Origin: Pempheris klunzingeri
Lineage: Eukaryota; Chordata; Actinopteri; Acropomatiformes; Pempheridae
NCBI RefSeq assembly: GCF_042242105.1
Contig: NC_092032.1
Coordinates: forward strand, 5,374,415-5,438,414
DNA: 64,000 bases
Direction of reading: 5' to 3'
The notes under the pieces are model-generated. The model saw only the letters and a program-made list of their open reading frames with translations, was not told the DNA's origin and made no database searches. Made by a program: the position numbers and the translations under genes. How positions within the stretch are numbered: position 1 is the stretch's first letter; every line of letters starts with the position of its first letter. Below, in pieces: positions 28,043-40,711 of this stretch.

Positions 28043-28170
28043 GGGGTTCAGTGGTGGGTAGAGCATCAATAATTTATACTCAAGTAAAAGTAAAAAAAAA
28101 AAAAAGGACATTGGTCATAAATTGCTCAAAGCACAAGTTACTTTACATTTTAATTTAGTGATTCATATTT
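28043..28170 (+). mobile_element. Possible short interspersed repeat
   Basis: GTGGTGGGTAGAGCATCAAT, then ATTTATACTCAAGTAAAAGT, resembles an interspersed repeat seen in many fish genomes. Boundaries are uncertain. Confidence 0.35.
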
Positions 28171-30217
28171 TAGGGCATGCAGGCCAGTGGAAAACAATGA
28201 AAAAGACAACAACTACGAAGAAGTGGCCAGATGTGGCCAGGGATCGTCACTGGAAGCTGCCTCTCTTTCTACCAAGCAGCTGGCAACATCTGCAGTAAAG
28301 GCCTCCCCCCTATATCCTCACATTTAGAGCAGACTAGGTGTAGCAAAGGTATAAATGGCAAATGAAGATTACTAGTTTAAAACTATAATTGAGTAAAGAC
28401 TAAAAGTACAGTTTGAAAAAGCACTTGTTCCTTAAAAAAAAAATAAAATCATGTGTGTTACTTGTTCCTCCCCTCCCCTGGCTGGGGTTCCTTGGTCCTG
28501 ACAAAATCAGCCAAACCGCAGGTGTAACAGCGACCCAATAGAGCACATTAGGCTGCATTCAGAGAGGCATTTGAGTCTCCACTGCATCAACTATTTGTGA
28601 CAACTGGCATGCTGCTCATATCCCACACAGATGTGATCCTGTATACCACTTACAGAGTGTGTCTTTGCAATCTGAAGCTCCTGAACTGTGGCAGGTGCCT
28701 ATTTCACTTTCCTCTGGTCCTCTGTGCTTCATGCTAAAGCCGGATCATCCACGCTGATTTCTGTCTCGAACGAGTTATATACGACTCATGTACTTTTTTC
28801 ACGACAAACAATAAACATAAAATCTGTTTTTGTTGTTTTCAAATACATAGTGTGCCATGAGATGCAATTTTGTATTATGACCTTTAGGCTCGTGGCTTCT
28901 GTTACACTCTAAACGTAGCTACAAAAAACTGGGCTAAAACAATCCTGCACTGCTGTCAGCTACAGGAATCTTATAAAAACTCGAGTGACCCATGTGTGAT
29001 TCCATCTTCCTGTAGTCCAAAGGTCTGCGCTGGGCCTGTGATACAGCAGCAAGTGTTGAACCGGAGCCAAGTGTCCTCCAGAGAAGCCGACACCTCTACA
29101 TTTACAGTGCCACCGCATGGATCGATGGACCAGTCGCCTCCATTCTGCTGAACCATGGAAAGCCATCAAGCACTGGTAAACAGAGGAGTGAATGCGCGTG
29201 GGTGTGTGCATGCGATTAATAGTGTGTATCTAAGGAGGAAGTGCTCTTCAAGAATGAGTGTTAACGTTGACCCACTTCGTTGCTGTTTGCCTTCAGTGGT
29301 GAAATCTACTGCACAGTCTCAACAGTTAGTATTCCTCTTTTTATTTGTCACTACGGAGCTGAGCGTGCAGGCGTGAAGTGAAACACTGCATCTCCAAGAG
29401 CGTGCTGAGGGGGAAAAAAAAACATTTTCCTCTATCAAATCCATATCTGCTTTTACTGCACTCTCACTCTGGATCTCTCTGAAATGTGTCTTAACGGTTA
29501 CTGGAAGTCCTTCTCTCTAAGACACTTAAGATTGTAGATTTTCCAAAGCTAAAGCACAGAAGAAGAAATAACTTGGCAAATGGGTTCACCAAGGTATTCC
29601 AAGCCCTCGAGCAGGAACTGCAGCATTAACGCGACTCCAATGGTAAATGCCACCCACTGGCAGTGAGGAGAGAGTGCCGTCAGTGACCATGGAGACAGAA
29701 CCAAACTTTAATTTGTTCATTAGTCATTTAATGGGCTTTAAAGTGCAGCCACTAGAAACCCACAAAGGGAAAAGCAATCAGTGTCCTAGTCAGGCCTCCT
29801 TCAAATTTGGCCAAGGAGTTTCACACAGTCATGCGTTCCGTCATTTAATAGATGGGACTTGGATGAACTTAAGAACTTTTTGTCAGCATGTAATTGCAAA
29901 GAGCACCGAGTGCAGAGCGGGATTCCTCCGTCTGTGGAGGGGGAGTCATTCCAGTGGCCTGCTACCTCTTTCTGATCAACTGCCTTCTGATACTGAGACA
30001 TGAACACAGATTAAAAAGTGTCTTCGGTGTCTCACGGTGAAGTGACACTTCTGAAAATGGCATTTTATCTCAGGAATAACTAATATTCCTCTAAATATAC
30101 GTAGTGCATGTAGTAGCCGGCTCACCATGCTTTAATGCACTGGCCTGTGTAAATGCAGTTTTATTTGTTGTTTGCTTATACAAATATTTTACTTTGACAT
30201 TTTAAACTGTGGCCTTA

Positions 30218-30255
30218 CCCCCCCCCCCCCCCCACACACACACACACACACACAC
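30218..30255. repeat. Poly-C tract joined to (CA)n
   Basis: A C run of about 16 passes directly into about 11 CA units, a compound simple repeat just 0.4 kb past PARD3 exon 1. Confidence 0.9.
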
Positions 30256-30539
30256 CTACACACAGAGTAGGTTATTATGTTCCTGTTTCATCATCACAGT
30301 CACTGCATTAACACAAGCACTCCTCTTCCTCTGCTACACATGTGGAGAGCATTTACTGAACTTCATCATGGACAAGCTGACAGTCAGTAGCAGAGGACAG
30401 AAAGCTCCAGGGTTCACAACTTTTTTAGATGTGGACAAAATAGTGAGCAGCCGAGACACCTGAGCAACTCGTCTAATACAACAGTTAAAGGTTGGCCCCT
30501 TCACTGAGTGCGCCCCCCCCCCCTCCACCAGGGACCCCT

Positions 30540-31110
<571 letters not shown>

Positions 31111-32213
31111 GCAGGCACCGAGAATGTTTCCAGCACCGACCGACACAAATGCAGGTTGGAGCTGGAACGAACTCATGGAAATTCACTTTGTGTTTCCTCT
31201 GCTTTGTTTTCAAAAGACGTTGCGTAAGTGCGCACCAGTGTGGTGTGAAGGAAGTGATCTAAAACGAATAGATTTATCTTGAGTTCATGTAGTCATGGTG
31301 ATTGGTAGGCTAGATATTATAATATTATATTTAAAAAGAAATTACTTTAAACCACATTTTATTGTCAGTATAATCAGTGGCTGTAATCTAAACTCCAGAA
31401 CTACAGTCTGGTTCTGCCAGAAGTCCTTCAAATCATGGTGAACCTGCAAGACTGAGGGTAATATCCTTATTTGAGACGTGTCCTGTGGCCTGAAGAATAC
31501 TTCAAATCACCAGAGGTCTGCTGAATAATTACAACAAGGCCTGGCGCTGCACGTGATCCAGTAAGGACAGATGTGAAGTCTGTCCTGAGTGCATTTCTAC
31601 CTGCCAAACAGTCAGACAATATCTTATCAGATCTGAGATCCCAGAGTTTTTGGGGTCGTGGTTCAGTAAGTCTGCTAAAAACAGTGATGCAGGTCTGTTG
31701 CAGCAACTGTTACGCATGCCGCCACCACAGTTGGAGTTGATCTGTGACTCCTCGAATGATTCAGCACACGATGCGCGCAAACAGATGTTGAAGTTCCACC
31801 CGAACACAAACTGAGCGAGCAGGAGGACAACAATCAGATGACTTGTGCCCCTGATAGCAAAGCATTACCTGATTTATGCCTAAATTATTGAACTGCAACG
31901 CAAGATGAGGAGCCCACCTCGGGGCTGAGGATATGACCCACTTTACTGATAAAAGCTTTGCAGCCTTTCTGTGGAGCTTCACTCACTCCCTGCAGCTCTT
32001 ATTCTTTATGATCAAATGAAGTCCAAATGAACGAACATGGACAAAGTGCGAGATGGAAGATCGCTGCTCCAAACTATAATATCTAGTTTATAAGCGAGTT
32101 TAGAGGTTAAAAGCTCATATATGTTGCTGATACTAAAAGTTGTTTCCTCTGGTGGAATGTAACATTAGAAGAGATCAGAGTTCCTTTAGACTTCATTATG
32201 ATGGTGTCACTGT

Positions 32214-32285
32214 GACCTTGTGGCGCAACGGTAGCGCGTCTGACTCCAGATCAGAAGGCTGCGTGTTCAAATCACGTCAGGGTCA
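32214..32285 (+). tRNA. tRNA-Trp (CCA), intact
   Basis: This is a 72-nt cloverleaf. The acceptor arm GACCTTG pairs with CAGGGTC through one T:G wobble, and the discriminator A is at 32285. The D arm carries TGGCGCAACGGTAGCG (A box), the anticodon CCA is at 32246-32248 in the loop of a CTGA/TCAG stem, and the T arm contains GTGTTCAAATCAC (B box). A T5 run at 32307-32311 can end RNA polymerase III transcription. There is no intron. Confidence 0.92.
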
Positions 32286-32734
32286 ACAGTGCACACCAGA
32301 GGCTGGTTTTTACTGATGGTTCATGCTTCGGTGGACGTCCTCTCATCTCTTTGGGGTTTGCCGTTTGGCAACAGCAGCTCTGACACGGTCTCCCACTCTC
32401 ATGCAGTTCATTTCTTAACTTGAAGACAAACAGTCCCCTGCATAGTGAAGTAAGGACACTTTAGTGACATCACCAAGCTTCATCTGTGTCCATGATTATG
32501 AGCTGCATGTGTGTTCATTGGAAACCAGCGCTGGAATTCTTGAAACATTCATACAAATGTTTGCATAAACACATTTCATTTCTTATTTCATTTATTTATC
32601 TGTCAGCATTTGAAAAAAAAAAAAAAAGATGAAATCCTCATGCAGTTGAATTTATTTTGTCGGTGTCTGTGTCCAAATGTCCAAATACAGAATCCAAATG
32701 GACCTTTAGCTTGAGAGCTTGTTACAGTGCCCCC

Positions 32735-32737
<3 letters not shown>

Positions 32738-32771
<34 letters not shown>
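32738..32771. repeat. (CA)n microsatellite
   Basis: About 17 units. Confidence 0.9.
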
Positions 32772-32773
<2 letters not shown>

Positions 32774-33195
32774 AAACCAGGTCACTTATTTACTATAGTA
32801 AGATTCCCAGGCCTGGGTTGCCATATGTCCACTGCACATCAGGAATGCAGGGAGGAGGAGCAAGACAGTGGTGGAAATGTGTGGTGGTGTGTGGCACACT
32901 GCAACACAATCACTGCCTAAGGTCAGAGGAAGGCCCACTGCTCTGTTCACATGGAGGAGATGAACCTAAGAAATAAATGCACCATGTTCAGGGAACTAAG
33001 AGAAACAAAACTTTTGATGTTCAGTGTGATTTATGCGGTTAGACATCCAACCAATGTGAATATTTAAACATAATGAGGTCTAAAGGTGAGAGAACATACA
33101 CTTCTGTACGTATGCAACTGTTGGACTACTTCATCTAGACATTAGCAGCCTTGTTCTGATGCAGACATGATAAACGAAACAAGTGGATATCTACA

Positions 33196-33197
<2 letters not shown>

Positions 33198-33259
<62 letters not shown>
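33198..33259. repeat. (GT)n microsatellite
   Basis: About 31 uninterrupted units, facing an inverted (CA)n at 33417-33464. Confidence 0.95.
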
Positions 33260-33260
<1 letters not shown>

Positions 33261-33413
33261 CAGCGGACAGAGAGGTGTTATTTCCATGTTGGACGTGCTC
33301 CGACATGCTCCCAGGAGCGAAGGAGGTCATTCCTGACACATCCCTCTGTCACCGCAGCCTTGCCTCACCACTGGAGAATTCAACAAGTCACATACCGTTG
33401 ATTCATTCTCTCT

Positions 33414-33416
<3 letters not shown>

Positions 33417-33464
<48 letters not shown>
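33417..33464. repeat. (CA)n microsatellite
   Basis: About 24 uninterrupted units, inverted relative to the (GT)n at 33198-33259. Confidence 0.95.
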
Positions 33465-33467
<3 letters not shown>

Positions 33468-35442
33468 GAATCCACAGCCTAGCCACAGCCCTCTGACACC
33501 ACCTTTCTTTAAACCTCTATTAAGACCTACGGGCCGCCGGCGGGCCGAGTGTGCAAGCGCTCTTTGTATTACCGTAATTCGCTCACAATTTGTGCCATCG
33601 GAAAAATAACAACAGTTTCTGAAAGATGAGACATTGGGCTTTACAGCCAATATGGTGTCATTACGGTAATTCCACTTCCGCCTCTCCCGGAAACCCGCGA
33701 AAGAAACATTTCTTTCCCAAACTTTTCTTTTCTTTTCAAGGCAGTAAAAACGATTTTTTTGTTGTTGTTGTTGTTTATTGCTCTGAATTTCTCTATTTAG
33801 GAAAATATGTGTAAAAAAAGAAAACAAACGATTTTCATTTTTTTTGTGGTTTACTGCCCTTTTTGGCAATGTATTTAATTAGTATAGGCATGAATCTATA
33901 CATATTATTAAAATTTAGGATGTAAGGGTTGTATTGATGTATAGTAAGTTAAAATACTCCAAAAAAAATGGGACTACAGTACAGTATAGTAAATGTAAAA
34001 AAAAAAATCAAATTAAACCTTGTGTAACATATCGTTATTGAGCATGTAGACTTTGCTGTTAGCTGGGTGGGGAAAAGTTAAGAATCGTGAATTACTGTTA
34101 TGTCTCGGTTTGATGTAGGAAGTTGCATTTTTTCCAGGCAGATACAAGGCAGAACACCAGGTGCAAGTACAGAGCATGCAAAGGGAAACACTTGGACAGC
34201 AGCCAGAGTGAAGGCTGCTAATATAGATATCACGTCATGATTTTAGGATAAAAACACAAAACCTAACAAATCAATGTTTAACATCGAGACTGTAGGGGGG
34301 TAGATTAGATAGGGTTTTATAATCTGCTTTCTGTGTACTCACATTATTTCTCTCCAACATGCAGTGTCGTGTCCATCTGCATGTGAGGATACAGTAATAA
34401 GTTGACACTGACAAACCGGCCCAGTCACAGATACTGCAGTTTAAAAGCAGTTTAAATCACTCTGAACATTTCTGCAGGTCATCTTAAGTCTGAAAGCAGT
34501 AGAAAAGCATACGCGTTTCCCCAAACAGTGGGAAAACTTGAGGTTTCCTTTATGACGCCCATTAGTGTTTGTTAATACAGCACCGTCATTTTATGATAAA
34601 CTGTTAATGCCTCAAGGCGATATAACCCCCACAGTCTGACTCTGACTAATGCACCAGGCGATGAAAGATGAAGTAAGACTTTAAGCAGCTAAGCCGTCAA
34701 AACAAACAGCACAGGATCTGTTCGTGGCTTTAAGTGGTAGACCCCCCCTCCAAAAAAAACAAAAAAACTAATGATAAACTAGTTATTTTTAGCTAAATGT
34801 TATTTCCATGTACCGTCTCCTTCACTGACCAGCACTGTGGTGTCTGAACAGAGTTCTCTGAAAGCCGACAGGCCCCATCTGCAGGGCCGCCAGCGCACTG
34901 CACCCGCTCGTCTCTCCAGGAATCGTCTTTGTTAGGATTAAGCTCAGAGCCTTTAATTGCTGGGTTTGTAGGGATTGGGCCCAGTGTGTGCTGTGAAAAC
35001 TGAGAATGGTGTTAGAGCAGCCTTAGCGCTCGGATTTCATAGATTTACAAACGCTGCCAGCTGCTGTTCTGCGTGCAACTTCTCTGTCCCCACGCAGTCC
35101 AACCGCAAAACACCAATTCATCATTTCAAATGAAAACGTTCTGTTGTGCACATGATATTTGGCTGCTGCTTGGTAATCCTAGTATAGCTAGTCCTTGTAT
35201 AAATATATGGAATGTGTGAACAGCCCCCCCCTCCACCCCGATAATGCTCAATACTGGTCATTTTGAGTGGAAACAGAAATGGACTTGCTTGTTAATTGTC
35301 AGCCATAAGTTTGGCCCTACTGCTGGGTTAGTCCTGCCCTGCCCCAGCGCTGCCATACTTGTGGATGTACTGTACGCATATTTTGGATGTTGACTTCATT
35401 GTCGTTCAAATAAAAACTGTAAATCGTCATCATTGCAATCAT

Positions 35443-35689
35443 TCCTGGGCGCTGCAGTGGTTAACACTGTCCGGCAGGTCTGTGCTTTGAACTTTGAACC
35501 TTTCTGAGCTCGCATGTTCTCCCCACAGTCCAAAGACATCCAGGTTAGGCTAGTTGGCGACTCTAAATTGCCCAAAGATGTGTGTCAGTGTGAGTCGTGG
35601 TCTGTCATTATGTGTTGGCCCTGTAATTGACTAGCTCCGGCCCCCCCGGCGACCCTCAGGGACAAGCGGCGTAGACAATGGATGGATGT
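35443..35689 (+). mobile_element. SINE-like retroposon with (ATGG)n tail
   Basis: The head (GGCGCTGCAGTGGTTAACACTG) looks tRNA-like. The body has TGTTCTCCCCACAGTCCAAA, GACATCCAGGTTAGGCTAG and CGACTCTAAATTGCCC, and the tail is CAATGGATGGATG. This combination is a very common fish retroposon. Confidence 0.75.
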
Positions 35690-35833
35690 AATCATTCCAA
35701 TGCACATCCAGTGTAAGTGTCCTTGTTGTGTGCAAAAATTCATTAGAAAAGTTATAATAAGCTACTAAACTAAAACTCCTAAAGCCTGTTAGCTTTAAGA
35801 TGAATATAAAAGGAATAAGTGTTTAAAAGAGAG

Positions 35834-35870
35834 TTGTCCAAGTGGGATTCAAACCCACGCCTCCAGGGTC
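35834..35870 (-). pseudogene. tRNA-Leu 3' fragment
   Basis: On the minus strand, CCTGGAGGCGTGGGTTTGAA and the following TCCCACTTGGACA match the variable arm, T arm and 3' acceptor strand of the tRNA-Leu at 37069-37151. The 5' half is missing. It lies about 1.2 kb from the intact gene, in the opposite orientation. Confidence 0.65.
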
Positions 35871-37068
35871 ATCCTCGATTTGTTATTAGCAGAAGTTCTC
35901 TTAAATGTCTGCATTTTAAAACCTGTAGACTTTCTCTTCATGAAACCCCCATCGAACACTGGCTGAGAGGTCCATCTAGTGGAGCAACACTGCAAAGACC
36001 ATTTGAAACAGAAGAGCAAGAACACTTTGGCCTTTTTCCCCAAACCTTTTCTTCCACCTCTGGCCACTGGATGAAATGATCTTTGTTTGTCAGAACTAAT
36101 TTTTCTTCTGCCCAAACCCTAGGTAGGGACCCACACAGTTCTACAATACTTTCAATTCTTTTTCCTAGCCTTCACTGAATGCTTGAAGGCCCAGACGGCT
36201 CCCCTATACAATCAGTTATCATTATTGGGATGAAGACAATTAGGAAGTATTTCAAAGGGGCTTCTTACGTTGCCATCTCAAAAGAGGAAAATCATTACAA
36301 GCAGCAGCATTTGTGAGCTTCTGCACCGTAAGGCCTTTGACAGAGAAGAACACCTGACTGTACCTAAGCTGTTGTCTATCTCAGTTCCTTGGAGGCACGA
36401 GTACATGAAGAGTTTCTGACAGCAGCCCGTCAGTCCTCCTGTCCTGAGCTGTGCACATTCCACTCCAGTCTGGGATGTTTCCACTGCTGCTCCTCTTGTA
36501 AAAGCTGACAAGAACTGATTTCTGGAGATTTCCTTCAGAAACACAGCTGTTTGCACCGTGGGAGGAGACGAGCGAGGGCAGTGTTCTCTGTGGGGGGGGT
36601 GCCTTTCACCTCCTTTTTAAATAAGATTAAACAGGTCACGATATCCATTGTCCTGTAACTGCATATTAACTATATACTGTATATACTTCTGTATCTGACA
36701 ACCGGTTTTCAAAACTTGTTGGACAATGTTCAGAAGAAAAGATTCATTCTTTTGTTTCTGCACCTACAACAGCATTAATATATATATTTTTTTATATTTT
36801 TTACATTTTTGGAAAACTTGGTGTCAGAGTATGCCTTCTATTCCTTCAGGCTGAATAAACACTCTGTCTAGTGTTCTGGCTGTGGAGCCGATCACACCCA
36901 CTCTGGTTAAAGCTTCAAATCCTACCAGAGGTACCGAGGCACATTTCTGACGGAAGCCGGACAGAGTCAGGTGGAAGTGAAGTGGAAGGGAAACGAGAGT
37001 GCGGTCAATTTTCAATATATTCATCAATAATATTCGTCAGAATCACCACTCTGCACTGGTATCATACA

Positions 37069-37151
37069 GTCAGGATGGCCGAGCGGTCTAAGGCGCTGCG
37101 TTCAGGTCGCAGTCTCCCCTGGAGGCGTGGGTTCGAATCCCACTTCTGACA
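37069..37151 (+). tRNA. tRNA-Leu (CAG), intact
   Basis: This is an 83-nt type II tRNA with the long variable arm expected of leucine tRNAs. The acceptor GTCAGGA pairs with TTCTGAC with one wobble. The A box is TGGCCGAGCGG, the anticodon CAG is at 37103-37105, and the B box GGTTCGAATCC is at 37130-37140. A T4 run at 37160-37163 serves as the polymerase III terminator. No intron is present. Confidence 0.95.
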
Positions 37152-37251
37152 TGAACTTATTTTAACAAGAACAGCCCTGGGAACAGCTGTTGGTGTGTGT
37201 TACATGCATGTGGCCCAGCGGGCTGCCACACGTGTGTGATGGTATATAATT

Positions 37252-37550
37252 AACCCTTTAATGCCAAGTGGATCATATGTGCAACAGGAGCTTTTGAGAC
37301 CTCCACATCATCCGTGTGCTATTTTTTTGGTGTGTTTTTTGTGTTTTATCTGTTTTATATGTTTGTATTTGTTTCAGAGAAACAAACTGTGAGCAATAAA
37401 TTGCACAAAAATGCAAAGATGTCGCAAAAATAATACAAATTAAGATTTTTTTTTTTTTTTGTAATTTTGTAATTTTTTGTAATTTGTTCCAGTTTCAAAA
37501 AAAATTTGAATTGTCTGGCAATTATTTCATGGTTCAGCCATTAAAGGGTT
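37252..37550. mobile_element. MITE with terminal inverted repeats
   Basis: AACCCTTTAATGCC at the left end is matched by GCCATTAAAGGGTT at the right end (13 of 14 positions complementary), 299 bp apart. The interior is AT-rich and non-coding. It lies 0.1 kb downstream of the tRNA-Leu gene. Confidence 0.6.
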
Positions 37551-38100
37551 CAAATCGTTACTGTTTAATAAAAAAGATGCATTCACTGTAATGTGTGATA
37601 GTGTGGCTTGCTGTTCCTCCGTCCACAATATTGTACAAAGAACACCCACTAGAGGGCAAGAAAGACTGTCAGTCTGCTTACTGTGAGTGCTCCTCAGTGA
37701 TAGCTGACCAAATTCTGACGTTATAAAGGATAGAAAGCGGAAAGTCTTAAAGTATAGAGAGTTAAGAGGAGTTAGATGAACTATATTTAGACCCTAATTC
37801 CCTTGGAAACACCAAACACTGCACTGAGTTCTGTAAGAGTGAAATGCTTCTGTGAGTATGTTTCATTTAATTCACACATATTGCAGTGATGCGACAGGGA
37901 ATTATTATCCATTTGACACTAAAGGTCGTTGTCATTAAAAAAAAAGAACTGTGTGATTCATCATAAGCAGTAGCTATGGATATCACCGTGACCTGCAGAT
38001 ACACTGGCTGAAGTGTTGAGAGTGTAATCAGTTTACATCCATATGACTGTCCATGCACACACACACTGTAACGTCTCCTCTGAGTGTATGGAGACGGAAC

Positions 38101-38200
38101 ATGAGATAAGATAAGACCTTCATCTGTCACACACACAGTTGTACACAGTATAATGTGCAGTGAAATGTTCGGAGCGCCTGTTCCAGACTGAAAGAAGAAT
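38101..38200. mobile_element. Possible LINE 3' fragment
   Basis: GAGATAAGATAAGACCTTCATCTGTC followed by GTGCAGTGAAATGTTCGGAGC resembles the 3' region of a fish LINE in reverse orientation. Boundaries and family are uncertain. Confidence 0.35.
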
Positions 38201-38932
38201 AGAAAATAAAAATAAAGTATTAAATAAGCACACAAAGTGAAACAATAAGTAGAAACACAAGTAGTTTAAGTTTCACTGTGATATGTTTGGAAGAGTTTGA
38301 TCAATAAAGTTGAGAAGATATAAACTTTATTTATCAAGAATACATCACACTGTCACAATCATTTCATGAGAAGAGGTAAAAAAAAACATTTGATTGCAAC
38401 TTTATGGGCAACAGTGTACACACACACATAAAGATAGACATGATCATAATGAAAAGAATGAAGCCACGTTATTGTGAACAAACGTGCACACACACATTGT
38501 CTTTGTCTTGTTTCTTCCTCTTCTCCTCTCCGAAAAGTGGAGACAATGGTGGACAAACAACATCAGCAAGGAGACAAACTGGCCTTCATCTAATAAAGAG
38601 GACTGGTAGAGAAAAACAACAGATAAAGTTCAGTCCTACACAGATGATTATTGATGAGAGTAGAATAGAACGCATGTATATTTATCTTTTTTAGATTCAG
38701 AGGAATACACTTTGTCCTTTCCTCTCTGCTCGTCTCATCTGGCCTTTGTCTCGTTTCCTCCCTGTGTGGCTCCTGAAGACAAACAGCAGAAAAGTTCAAC
38801 GATATTAACAACCGGAAGAATCCATCCATCTGCACGGGGGCACTGACAAATAGATGAAGATGTATACTTTAAAATAAGAGGGTTAAATGCAGAGCGGACA
38901 CGTGTGAGGAGACCAAGAAGGCCGCTGTGTGT

Positions 38933-39004
38933 GACCTTGTGGGGCGACGGACGTGCGTCTGACTCCAGATCAGAAGGATGAGTGTTTAAATCCTGTCAGA
39001 GTCA
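38933..39004 (+). pseudogene. tRNA-Trp pseudogene
   Basis: The sequence aligns over its full 72 nt with the tRNA-Trp at 39292-39363. The anticodon arm is kept, but the D arm is rearranged (GGGGCGACGGACGTGCG), the B box has become GTGTTTAAATCC, and the acceptor stem has a mismatch. No T-run terminator follows. It is therefore probably not functional. Confidence 0.8.
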
Positions 39005-39291
39005 AAGGCTTGTTGGCTGTAAAGGTTCAGTCCCCCTCCAAACATCATCACGTCTAGTCTGAAATGGGGTGGTAGCTAAGGTGCTGTGTGTGAACTGTGA
39101 ACGAGGACCCACTGCCACTCAAAGTGTCGTTGTGTTTAGGTGCACTGGTGAAAAGCCTTTATCACAGCTGTGTGTGGTGTTATTATAATCACCTGTCCAG
39201 TAGATCCCCCCAGGTATGGTTATATATATATCTGTATTTGTTCTGTATCAATATTGGTCATATTCACAAGGAAATTACAAAAGTAGACACA

Positions 39292-39363
39292 TGACCCCGA
39301 CGTGATTTGAACACGCAACCTTCTGATCTGGAGTCAGACGCGCTACCGTTGCGCCACGAGGTC
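39292..39363 (-). tRNA. tRNA-Trp (CCA), intact
   Basis: This 72-nt cloverleaf on the minus strand has a fully paired acceptor arm (GACCTCG with CGGGGTC), the A box TGGCGCAACGGTAGCG, the anticodon CCA at 39331-39329 and the B box GTGTTCAAATC. A T4 run on the transcribed strand (39282-39279) follows the 3' end. It is the cleanest tRNA-Trp copy in the window and faces a decayed copy 0.3 kb away. Confidence 0.95.
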
Positions 39364-39480
39364 TGTCCCGTTACACTGAGCTGGGATCAGATCAGGATAC
39401 TAAAATAGAAGGTATTAGTGTTTTCTTCTTTCCTATAAGATCAATGGTTTACATACTCGATGCATGTAAAACATCGCTAT

Positions 39481-39850
39481 CCACGGACAGCTGACAGACC
39501 CACGGACAGCTGACAGCACCACGGACAGCTGACTGATCCACGGACAGCTGACAGACCCACGGACAGCTGACTGATCCACGGACAGCTGACAGATCGACGG
39601 ACAGCTGACTGATCCACTGACAGCTGACTGATCCACGGACAGCTGACAGATCCATGGACAGCTGACAGCACCACGGACAGCTGACTGATCCACGGACAGC
39701 TGACAGATCCACTGACAGCACCACGGACAGCTGACAGATCCACTGACAGCACCACGGACAGATGACAGATCCACTGACAGCACCACGGACAGATGACAGA
39801 CCCACGGACAGCTGACAGCACCACGGACAGACCCACGGACAGCTGACAGA
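39481..39850. repeat. 19-bp minisatellite, about 21 units
   Basis: The tandem unit is CCACGGACAGCTGACAGAT with variants ending GAC, GCA and TGAT. Most units are 19 bp. About four are 12 bp (CCACTGACAGCA or CCACGGACAGAC), each lacking 7 bp between the two GACAG copies within the unit. It lies 1.2 kb beyond the inferred CUL2 3' end. On the minus strand no stop codon occurs in any frame across most of it, which creates false ORFs. Confidence 0.95.
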
Positions 39851-40697
39851 GCAGCAGCTGGCCAGGAGCTCGCACATGTTAAGTTGCCATTCATACAACG
39901 CAACTTCAAAGTTTGTTCACACTCAGTTGGTCTTTTAGTGAATCTGCATCCTTTAACCCACTGACATCTTTACTGGATCTAATGTGCACCATAGTTTGAA
40001 GCTTACTGACAAAGAACGCTGCTTCAAGTTTCTTCAAGGTTTTTTAAGTGTCCCTTCATGATGTTGGCTCAACATTTAGTGGTTTTCAGCATCATCCTGC
40101 TCACAAACTTACTGGTTTGTCCTTCATCCAAGAGTGTGATCAGCACTTTACTTTTAGAAAAATGTCAGTGAACAAATGAACAAATCACAGGTGTAACTGA
40201 TCTAATTAATGATGGCTCCCTTCCATCCAGCTGCTTCCTACTGTCACGGCCTGCTGGGACTTTAGAACACAACCAAGCCATTGTTCTGAGCTTCACACTG
40301 AGTCAAAGTGTCAGCTGTGAAAAGTGGCTCTTGTCTGATGCTCTCTACTTTTCTACCAAAACTGATGGACGGGGTGAGATTCAGCGGTCCAGCTGCGGCG
40401 CTGTGCTGATGTCACCAGGAATCTGACTCAGAAATGAGTTTCAGTGTTTTCCAGTAGCCTCAAAGCAAATGCAGAACAGATCCGTCGTTTGTAGTTTCAG
40501 TGTCCCCATGTGCCTGTTCTCATAAGCCTCGGTGTTTTCCGGTCCTCTTCCCGTCAGAGCTGTGGTGGCATCGAGTCCTTCAAGCTCCTCACACAGCCCG
40601 TTGGAGGGAGAAGCGCCTGCTCTATGGCCACAGAAAGGACACGTTCACTGACAAATGGAGACGTCTGACAGATCCTTACATAAAACCTTTCAGTGTT

Positions 40698-40711
40698 TTT
40701 ATTTATTTATT
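40698..40711 (-). terminator. CUL2: CUL2 polyadenylation signals (candidate)
   Basis: On the minus strand three overlapping AATAAA hexamers lie about 0.7 kb past the CUL2 stop codon. Another single AATAAA is at 40796-40791. They would give a 3' UTR of 0.6-0.75 kb. Which one is used cannot be told. Confidence 0.5.

Larger units (their letters stand above)
31111..40690. other. PARD3-CUL2 intergenic spacer
   Basis: This spacer lies between the PARD3 promoter and the CUL2 3' end. It holds no recognisable protein gene. Its identifiable contents are three intact tRNA genes, a tRNA-Trp pseudogene, a tRNA-Leu fragment, a SINE-like retroposon, a MITE, microsatellites and a minisatellite, all listed separately. 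The rest shows nothing I can name. Confidence 0.7.

Noticed and set aside
33540-33700. Paired motifs TATTACCGTAAT and CATTACGGTAAT
   Set aside because: The motifs are partly self-complementary and may be the edges of a dispersed repeat, but I could not define an element.
39433-39909. Long minus-strand ORFs of 130-158 codons over the minisatellite
   Set aside because: All three minus frames are open because the 19-bp unit contains no stop; the peptide is only the repeat and there is no gene context.
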